A DNA stretch of 64,000 nt from Branchiostoma floridae (lineage: Eukaryota > Chordata > Leptocardii > Amphioxiformes > Branchiostomatidae), in contig NC_049988.1 of the NCBI RefSeq assembly GCF_000003815.2, positions 20,274,767-20,338,766 of the forward strand. Reading direction: 5' to 3'. Shown here in pieces: positions 56,090-64,000 of this stretch. The notes beneath the pieces are model-generated. The model made no database searches. It saw only the letters and a program-made list of their open reading frames with translations, and had not been told where the DNA came from. Every line of letters starts with the position of its first letter. Within the stretch, counting starts at the first letter, position 1. The position numbers were made by a program, and so were the translations under genes.

Positions 56090-57350
56090 TAAAAAAATGA
56101 ATCTACTGCTTGAATATATATCCTCCATACAAAATTCCGAAACAACTTCGGTCTACAATTACGTTTTCGCGATGTGGTTAAGAGCCCAATATTTATCGCT
56201 GGAAACCATTTTGAAAGGGTCCAACACAAAGTAACCTTAGGATCCGATAATTTCGATCTTCTGATCACTTTAGTAGAATCATTGATTCTGAGGTCTTGAA
56301 AAAGGTATATAATGTTGCCAGCACTTAAAAACAGATACTTGTAGCAGAAACATCCTGTACAGAGATGTAAAAGTTGCAAGAAGACATCAGAATTATGATC
56401 ATGAACGTTGTTCTAAACACATTATACTTGTTCAACTTCCACATCTTTATTGTCTTCACACCAGTGAGATCTTCAAAATCCAAACAGCAACAGTAAAACG
56501 GGTTTTGGGGCGGGGGGTGTAGGTCGGAGGTGGTGGTTGTGCGGTGTGGGTAGATTAAAGACACACTTGCATGTGGTATGATATGAGGAACTGATTTAAA
56601 ACCGCTTAATGATTAATGATGGAAATTTTAAACTTGTGACATGTGTATGTTAAGTAGTTAGTCAATGATGAACATCACCATGAATAAATCAAGTGAATGT
56701 ACAAGTCGTGTGCATAAGATTTACAAAAGTTCAAAATATTTCATGGAGATAGGAGTTTGCCGAACTCTAGTTTAACCTGGATTTGCCACTTGGGCAAAAT
56801 ACCCTAGTTGTGTGTGACGAATACGGCAAATGTCAGACGAAAAACAAAAAAATGAAGAAAAAAATTGTTTTTCTCCCTTGCGTGCATATACATTTCAATG
56901 TAACGTTATCTAATAACTTTCCAAACGTGATCAAAATTTTAACTGTTTTCGATACTTCTCTTTCAATATGTAACAAACAAACAAAGAAAAGGATTACGTG
57001 TCTGTATGATTGGTCTCACCAGGAAAACGTTTGTTGTTTTCCACCCACTCAATATGATTTTCTTTCATCTCTGGTTTCTAATTATTTCAGGATAGACTAT
57101 ATTTCTCATTGCGTTTCGGACCACGCCTGAGGTAGGGCGTGTATTTTTGCTGTGCAGAAACCTGACAAGTCCCATCATGCCGGGAGATCAACAGCAGTCC
57201 CAAACTAGTGACAACGCAGGTAAACTTGTTTTTGAAAATATCTTCCCTCTACACGTCAGCTGTGAAGGGGGTTTGGTTTTCAAAAATCTATGTAATGACA
57301 AATATTGAGATCCATAATTACCCAGTGCCTTGCTTGGTGTACAACGTGTT
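56090..57350 (+). repeat. Promoter/exon-1 segment of gene 6, proximal tandem copy
   Basis: Second copy, carrying the intact ATG exon at 57177. Confidence 0.85.
57177..57219 (+). CDS. Gene 6 exon 1 (start of tail)
   Basis: [14 protein letters not shown], ending phase 1 at gca g|gtaaac. One codon longer than gene 2 exon 1. Confidence 0.75.
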
Positions 57351-60300
57351 TTCTTTGGTCTAAGATTCAGATATAATTTGGTCTAGGCATGAAGCTTTTA
57401 AGATGCATTCTTATCCCCATATTCTTTATATACCAGTGAGGGCACAGGTAGTATTAAGTGACCCTACTACCTTCTCATATGAATTAAGTGTGAACCCCTC
57501 TTGGGGCATGGTATATTGAGGGGCGCATCCACCATTTCGGTTGGTAAAGTAAATCCCCGTATAGCAGCAAACCTTAACTTATAGATTCGTCTTCAGTCGT
57601 CAGACCAAATTGGATGCACGTAAAGGAACAGTTATCAAGCACGGTTGGTGCAATTGGCTGAATAATTGCACCAACCAGTTTGAAACTAGCACCAGACCAC
57701 AAGGTAAAACGTACTTTTGAAAAGCCATAAACTAAAATATTGCCACAATTATATCATGCAATTTTATAGGTATCCATTTGCGGCAGACGCGTTTGTGTTG
57801 TTAATAAAATGAAACTAAGATATTTAATAGATATAATGCATGCAGATGATAATAATGTAATATTATGATTTCATCACATCACACGCGCCATTTTATTTTT
57901 TTTTATTTTCCTCCAGGCTCCACACCCATGCAGCTGCAGCAGCCCCAGACTGATTGGCGATCAATTGCGGACGCCGCTGCGAGTATACCCAACGCTTTGT
58001 ACGTCTCCAGAGCAGGTAAAACTTATCTTGTGTTTATGTTTTTCATGCAACCGTCTCAGCGTCTGATCCCGATTGCCGTACAATCACAAACTGATAAGTA
58101 GTATACTCTTGAGATATTTGTGACAAATCTGATCTCTTAAGCAATCCATGGACGTCATCTTAAATCATGAAACGTCAACAAACGGGCCGAAAAGTTAAAA
58201 GAGTACATCATGTAATAATCTTTTTTTTGTGTCTGACAGAGAATAAATGCTAAGCGACAAGGCACCAAATGTTACCGATAATAATATTGTTAAGCAGTTC
58301 AAAGAAGCAATCAAACTTCTAATATCGACAAGACTGGTTAGTTATTTGTATGTTAGAAATAAATTTCCTGAATTTATTCGTCTCTACATTACTGTAGATC
58401 TTAGCACTCTACCAATGGGCTCTGTCGCTAACTTAGTCTATTGATTGATTATTTGCTATCATGTAATGTGTTTCACTGTGTGTTTTTCCCGATTTATTTT
58501 AAATTCATCTAAACCAGAAACGTACATGCCAAGAATGGCTTGAGCCCAATAGATTATGTACAGTTATTTACAGTGGGTTATTTAAAATAATAAACCATTA
58601 TATATTACACAACAACTTTTTTTACATTACTAGATAAGACAGCTTGAGGCATGTCAAACATTTTAAAACCTTTGGCTGTACTGTATTCATGATCATTCCT
58701 TCCTGCGGGGTCTGATCGCCTGGCTATATCATAATACACAACAATTCATTTACATCATTCAACCGGTCCAAACAAGACGCCTGGAGGTTATGCTAGCACG
58801 AGGTTATTCAAGAGCCATTCAGGAGTCTTGAATTTATCTATTCAGGTTTAAAGTTGAATTTTGATTTACAGCATAAAAGTTGAATTTCCCCAGATTTTTG
58901 ACAGTCCAAATCCAGTCTGATGTCATTCCTTGATAAAGAATGGAGTTGAAAATTTCAGTTCAATGTTTTGATAAAACGTTTCTTCTTTTAAAAGCTCTTG
59001 TTTGCAAACAGACCGCACGTATCAGGGTGAAGCAAGCGGCCGTGGTGTTCTCTGTAGCTTCATCCGCTCCCACCGCAGCTGCATGATCGCCGGTATTGCC
59101 GTGATGCTTAGTTTAGTCGGTGTGGGACTCGCCCCTCTGACGTTCATCAATAAAGAGGTAAATACCCCTGTGCCACAAGGCCTGTTATAAATCACTTTAT
59201 CTGACATTAATTCTGTTTTGTTCCTGCGCATGCATTCATGTTCTGTTTATCAAGCTTTATTGAGTCCATTGATCCAGAACGTTCTGCTTTTTCATCTTTT
59301 TTTTACGGTTGGAATTCTGACGTGCGTATGCATCTATACATACGCTTATAAATTTACAGGAGATATCACAACTGTCCACCACTGTTGACGTATTCAAGCG
59401 CGACCAAGACGACATGTCCACCACTGTTGACGCCTTGAAGCGAGACCAAGACGACATGTGCCAACTGTCCACCACTGTTGACGCCTTGAAGCGCGACCTA
59501 GACGTCATGCGCCAACTGGCCACCACTGTTGACGCCCTGAATCGCGACCGAGACGACATGCGCCGTGACCTGGACAAGGAGCGAAACCGAACCGCCGCCT
59601 TGGAGCAGCGTCTTCACGAGTTGAGTAAAACGCCAGGTAAGTTGGATTTCCATTTTTATTCTATTATTTGTGATGCTATATTGAGAAGCATCGCGAGTTT
59701 AGGCAGACGCTGTGTTCCTTCCCGAGACGCAGCCTTTCAGCAGACGGGCCGGAGAGCGGGGGCCTGCCGCCCGTCCGATCTGATCCAACCGGCCGCCGCA
59801 GGGCAAAGCGAGCCGCCAACTGTCTCACTCTGCCGTTTGGTGGTTGAGTATATTGTTTGTCATCTGTTGTGTAGTGAAAGTTTATAGAGTTTAAAGTTCT
59901 TTTCTGTGCCTTCAACTGCATAAATGTCACGTCTTTTGCGTATTTTTACGTCCAACGTTGTTGGCACGGTATAAATAAAATACAACACGGGGCATTACGT
60001 ATGGCCAGTGGCCGGAGGGCGATCCAACCCGCGGAAAGATCGAACACTGGAGCCAAGGAACGTACCGTAAAATACGGACCGGTCGGAACACGGATATCGA
60101 ACGTAAATACGGCCCGGGTATGATGTCACTCAGAACTTAGGTTATCACATTGGGTTCTACTATTACCACACGGGCTTCCATAGAATAGTTAAAACGCGCT
60201 ACGAGCGCACAGCTGCCGATAATTCCAATACCAGATACCGACGTTGGAATTGCTGTTGTTACACTTTTTTGTTTGAGGACACTAAAGTTTTTGGCGCATT

Positions 60301-61495
60301 TGGCATCAAAAACTTGTGTTTTCTCGGGTGGGTATGGCCTTGACATTAATACAATATAAAACAGTATATTCTATGTTTACTTTGCCATGCAGGCTGTCCA
60401 CAAGGGGCTCCGGAGATGCCTGGCGTAGGCGGACCGGTTGGCCCCAGCGGTCGTGACGGTCGCGATGGGATTCCAGGTCCTGCCGGGCCACCAGGACCTC
60501 CCGGCCCGCCCGCCTCATCTGGGCCGTGCAGCCAACCCGGACCCCCTGGCCTACCTGGTCCCGAGGGCCCACCCGGATCCAACGGGTCAGATGGCCGGGA
60601 CGGATTCCCTGGACCACCTGGAAGCTGTGATTGTGACAGTAACGCTGTCAGCCTGAAAGGTATGTAATCTGTATCGACTTGCCTTTTATTCTAGCTTTGT
60701 TGCAATCTTTCAATTGGTCTATTAGCAAAGCATGGGTTTTCCGCAAACACCGACTTTCGTAATCTCATTATAAACATGACAAGTTCAACATCTGAGACGA
60801 ACTTCCTTCCTTTAATGTAACTTTAACTCAAATGATTTGCAGATTGTGACGACGTCTACAAGGCAGGCCACACCACCAGCAGTGTATACACCATCCAGCC
60901 AGACGCCAACGGAGCCTCGTTCCGGGTCTACTGTGAGATGGAAGCCGGGGCCGGCGGCTGGACTGTCCTCCAGAAGCGCTTCGACGGTTCTGTAGATTTT
61001 GTTAATGACTGGGAAAGTTACAAAAATGGGTTTGGGGACCTTAGCGGTGAGTTTTGGCTGGGAAACGACAAAATCTATCAGATCTCTAACGAGAAGGTAT
61101 ACCTTCTGCGCATTGATCTGGAGAATTGGTCCTCAGAAACGGTATATGCTGAATATGATAGGTTCTATATCGAGGATGAAGCAGCAAAGTACCGTCTGCA
61201 TGTTGGTGCCTATAGCGGTACTGATGGGGATGGTGGGTACGGGTTAAGCTTTCATGATGGGGACAGATTCTCAACACACGACCAGGATAACGACGATCGG
61301 TTGGGCCATAACTGCGCAACTGTCCATGGCGGTCACGGTGGTTGGTGGTATAATCGTTGTGACACCGTTAACCTGAACCAGCCGTACAAGCATGGCGGCG
61401 GGGGGAGTGAGGCACATGGTATAGAATGGTGGGCGTGGACAGCTCACCGGAACTCAATAAAGTCTTCTGTCATGAAGATCAGACCTGCTCCTTAG
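57177..61495 (+). CDS. Gene 6: predicted membrane-anchored collagen-FBG lectin, 494 aa (528 with cassette exon)
   Basis: Exons 57177-57219, 57917-58015, 59012-59157, 59360-59636, 60393-60659, 60843-61495, all phases matching. A possible extra exon 59741-59842 also fits the frame. Predicted parts: tail (1-47), TM exon (48-96), coiled coil (97-188), collagen (189-277) and FBG (278-494). It is the closest full relative of genes 1 and 2. It lacks the acidic tail exon of gene 2 and has one NPxY-type exon, in which the motif has changed to NALY. Collagen has Gly substitutions EMP and ASS. The FBG 3' end and 3' flank are closest to gene 4, while the collagen intron is closest to gene 1, so the gene looks mosaic. 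Ligand unknown. Confidence 0.85.
57917..58015 (+). CDS. Gene 6 exon 2 (tail, altered NPxY exon)
   Basis: 99 nt, phase 1-1, acceptor ttcctccag, donor gcag|gtaaaa. [13 protein letters not shown]...[12 protein letters not shown] of gene 2 reads NALY. Confidence 0.8.
59012..59157 (+). CDS. Gene 6 exon 3 (transmembrane)
   Basis: 146 nt, phase 1 in and 0 out. [42 protein letters not shown]. Confidence 0.9.
59360..59636 (+). CDS. Gene 6 exon 4 (coiled-coil stalk, long form)
   Basis: 277 nt, phase 0 in and 1 out. Four units of (S/A)TTVD...RD..DDM type, of 14, 17, 17 and more residues, then [15 protein letters not shown]. Tandem donors ttga|gtaaaa and ccag|gtaagt, 12 nt apart. Confidence 0.88.
59741..59842 (+). 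CDS. Possible cassette exon of gene 6 with furin-type site
   Basis: Between tttcag and gttgag, 102 nt, phase 1-1, fitting the junction of coil and collagen exons. Reads ADG..., then [11 protein letters not shown] and CLTLPFGG, clearly homologous to the furin exons of genes 3 and 5. The ancestral acceptor has been lost and the AG used here lies 4 nt further in. The donor GTTGAG is weak. It may be a used optional exon or only a relic. Confidence 0.45.
60393..60659 (+). CDS. Gene 6 exon 5 (collagen-like)
   Basis: 267 nt, phase 1-1. GCPQ, about 25 triplets with breaks EMP, ASS and SQP, then GSCDC...VSLKG. Confidence 0.93.
60843..61495 (+). CDS. Gene 6 exon 6 (fibrinogen C-terminal domain)
   Basis: 653 nt to [12 protein letters not shown] start, [20 protein letters not shown], ending MKIRPAP. 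Confidence 0.96.
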
Positions 61496-61619
61496 AAATA
61501 ACCAAGTTGAACTTAAACCAAACCCACGCCCCGACATTTGCATTTAACAGCTTTGCACACGCGTTCAGCTAACAGCTTATTCACGTAATGTTCCTTTTAA
61601 GCCGCCGTTCTAAATCTCT

Positions 61620-64000
61620 TGTCCTATTAGCGTTGTTAACTTTGTTCCACTCTCGACGGTAGCAACAGTTCAGAGTGCACTTGTGTCGGAAAGAAAACAA
61701 TGCTATGGATTCGAGTTGGCTTTTCTTTATTCACTTTAAAGTGAAATGCAACTTTTTTCTTCATCCAGCTAATTTTTGGAATTTTTCGTAACGTACGTCC
61801 GCGTAGAGAGTTTTCAAACTCAGCATTAAGCGAAGCCGACCATGATGATTTCGTCGTAAACTGTAAATTGGGTGCCCCCCCCCCCCCCATACACTAACAC
61901 AAATGCGCCACTTTTCGTCCCCATACAGACCCGTAAGATGCCTTGGATATGGCGCTAAAATTCCAATGGAAAGGATGTTGTTCTTTAGTAAAGATAACTT
62001 TTCAAGGTTGAAAGATTCACTCGTGTTGCATAAATCTTGGCAGGTGAGGACCAAGAGCTGATTTAGACATAGATCAAGTGCAAAGTTAGCCTCCTTTGAT
62101 GACTTCAAGCAGTGTAAGCTTTTCGCGGGAGCGCTGATTCGGGTTAACGTTTTTAATACCGGCAGAATACCGCAATGAATACCAGTAATAATTTTAGCTG
62201 CAGTTTGGAAAATGATCAGAAAATGGCACTGCCACACGCTGCAGTGGGAAACACTTTTAAAATATCTCTTTCCCAACTCATTCTGAAATTGTAACCATCC
62301 CATGCATAGAAAACTTCAAAATCGTATAAAAACATAGTTTAAATCCATTCTTTCTTTTGTTTTCTGCATTACTCTTCCTATTAAACGAAGTATGGGTGGA
62401 AAAACGCGCCATTCTTGATGGTGGACACACGTGATTGAGCCAGTAGTACATTTACTGTTGTGTTGATTTGTAACGGTTAGGAGCAGCCTTAGATGGTAAC
62501 GTTATCATCTTAGTGAATTTCACTGTTATACATAAAATATAGATTGGAAAAACTTACTTATAACTGGAGAGGTGTTGAAATGAAGACAAAACAAGGGGCT
62601 TTACTATTTGTACGGTCAGATGTGTTGGAAGCTTCAGTAGTTGAGCGAATTGCATTAAGCTATTCTATTCCAGTTCTTAGTTCCATGCCAGATGAAGGAT
62701 CAAGTTTAACTTCAGTACGCTGAAGGAATAGGAATGATTTTGTAGAAGGCAAGATGCATGTAGCTGTGATAGAATTTGTGCATTAGAGTGCAGAGATGTA
62801 CCAAGGAAACATTTTGGCGAAAAAGACTACACTGTATATATATATAGCACGGCAGTTGCGAACATTATATAGAAAGTAACATTATGTCTGTGGAAAGTAT
62901 CTTAGAGACTTTTATCTTATATTGTAGGAAGAGAATTATAACATTCTAAATGGTACGTAAAAAAACTTGTAAACTGTTCATGATTTAAAAAATGCTTGGA
63001 GCGTGCAGCCTGTAAGGTATAATAGTACATGTAGCACATGCATTAAATGTTATATGGTATATAAAGTGATGATGATATATGGTAGCAATATTAGAAGAAA
63101 TATTACTGCATGTTACAATGAATATTGAATATAGTACAGAGATGGTAAATAATGGTAAATATTGCAAGTTCTTTTGGGTTGAAAAATCCTGCAATAAATA
63201 CGTCATACTTTTATGTAAAAAGTTACATTGTATTAGAAATAATTAAAGTTGTCGAAGTTTAAGTTAAGAGAGAGAGGAGAGACGATTATTGCAATACATG
63301 GTATACATTGAGAATTATGCATGTATCATATTGTATGAATATGGTGGTAGACATGTTAGAAGAAAACTACAGGATATAAGCATGTTACACATAGGAAGTT
63401 CTGTACTTCTGTATTCTGTTATTGCACAGCGTCATAGGTGCAGTTGATGACCATTATAGCGTGTGCATCGCTCACTCAAATGTATTTCTGGTGAAAATAA
63501 AATAAGTTGCACTTGGTATTTGCTTCCAAGAGTGGGTTTGATACAGACAATGGTGCACTTATACACGGACAGGCAGGAAGATAGGTGAGTTCAGTGAAAC
63601 ATATTAAGTGCAAAGATACAAAAAAAAGAGAGAAGAAACACCAATAATCTAAGAAGCATCAATTCAGCTACAATAAGATATGAGCATATTATAACTACTG
63701 TAAATGCAGAAATGTTCGCGGTGGATTAATGTTCGCGGTTTTCGCGGTGACCACTTCACCGCGAACTTAAAACCACCGCTAACATTTTCTATTACGGTAT
63801 TAGACTGCAGTCTATGGTGTTACCGCGAACTTAAATCCACCACGAAAAGTCCCTTTTCCAGCTACCGCGAAATCAAATCCCCGCGAACTTAAATGCATTT
63901 ACAGTATATATTTGCACCTTTTGCACATTTCACATATTTGAACGAGATATCTATAATCAGTATCTGATGGGAAACAACAATGATGGTCCAGATATTTGGG
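61620..64000. repeat. Duplicated intergenic block, copy D (continues past window)
   Basis: Colinear with copy C from the gcgttgttaactttgttcca segment onward, lacking the 37634-41046 and 41701-43047 insertions. Contains the MITE 63696-63906. No supported coding sequence. Confidence 0.88.
63696..63906. mobile_element. MITE with 13 bp TIRs
   Basis: tactgtaaatgca and its inverse tgcatttacagta. Interior of repeated ttcgcggt / accgcgaa motifs. Block copy C keeps only the last 36 bases (44471-44506). Confidence 0.88.

Overview
This is animal nuclear DNA: genes split into short phase-compatible exons, long AT-rich introns, CA/GT microsatellite tracts, many MITE-like elements, LINE fragments and one 100-base assembly gap. 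The gene content points to an invertebrate deuterostome, most likely a lancelet (Branchiostoma). That attribution rests on general knowledge of fibrinogen-related gene expansion in lancelets, not on a database match.

The window holds a tandem array of six paralogous genes, all on the + strand, each ending in a fibrinogen C-terminal (FBG/FReD) lectin domain in one exon. Gene 1 (3' part only, 237-1343), gene 2 (10902-16695), gene 4 (31244-37517) and gene 6 (57177-61495) carry a collagen-like exon before the FBG exon. In genes 2, 4 and 6 I could also assemble a cytoplasmic tail, a transmembrane exon and a coiled-coil exon, so the predicted product is a type II membrane-anchored ficolin (tail - TM - coiled coil - collagen - FBG). 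Genes 3 (21253-24404) and 5 (48737-51677) use a different front end: one exon encodes tail plus TM, followed by an exon with a furin-type site (RAKR, REKR), then a residual or short collagen exon and the FBG exon. Every assembled gene is in frame across all junctions with matching phases.

Between the genes are segmentally duplicated non-coding blocks. One family follows genes 1, 3, 4 and 6 (about 2-5.5, 25-27.8, 41-45.5 and 61.6-64 kb). Another follows genes 2 and 5 (about 17.3-19 and 52.2-53.6 kb). Promoter/first-exon segments are tandemly duplicated ahead of genes 2, 4 and 6, with one decayed copy each. Conserved TGACGTCA elements recur in a shared upstream block, and the promoters of genes 3 and 5 share a TATA / TGACGTA / CCAAT / kappaB-like series. 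Presence/absence between paralogous blocks delimits several mobile insertions, including a 3.4 kb tandem-repeat element at 37.6-41.0 kb.

Taken together the locus looks like a modular innate-recognition array. Conserved FBG frameworks carry variable loops near the expected ligand site, on collagen stems of 0, 8, about 25 or about 40 triplets. The front ends suggest different fates: retained on the membrane with FxNPxY endocytosis-type motifs, or shed by a proprotein convertase. Function is inferred from sequence only.
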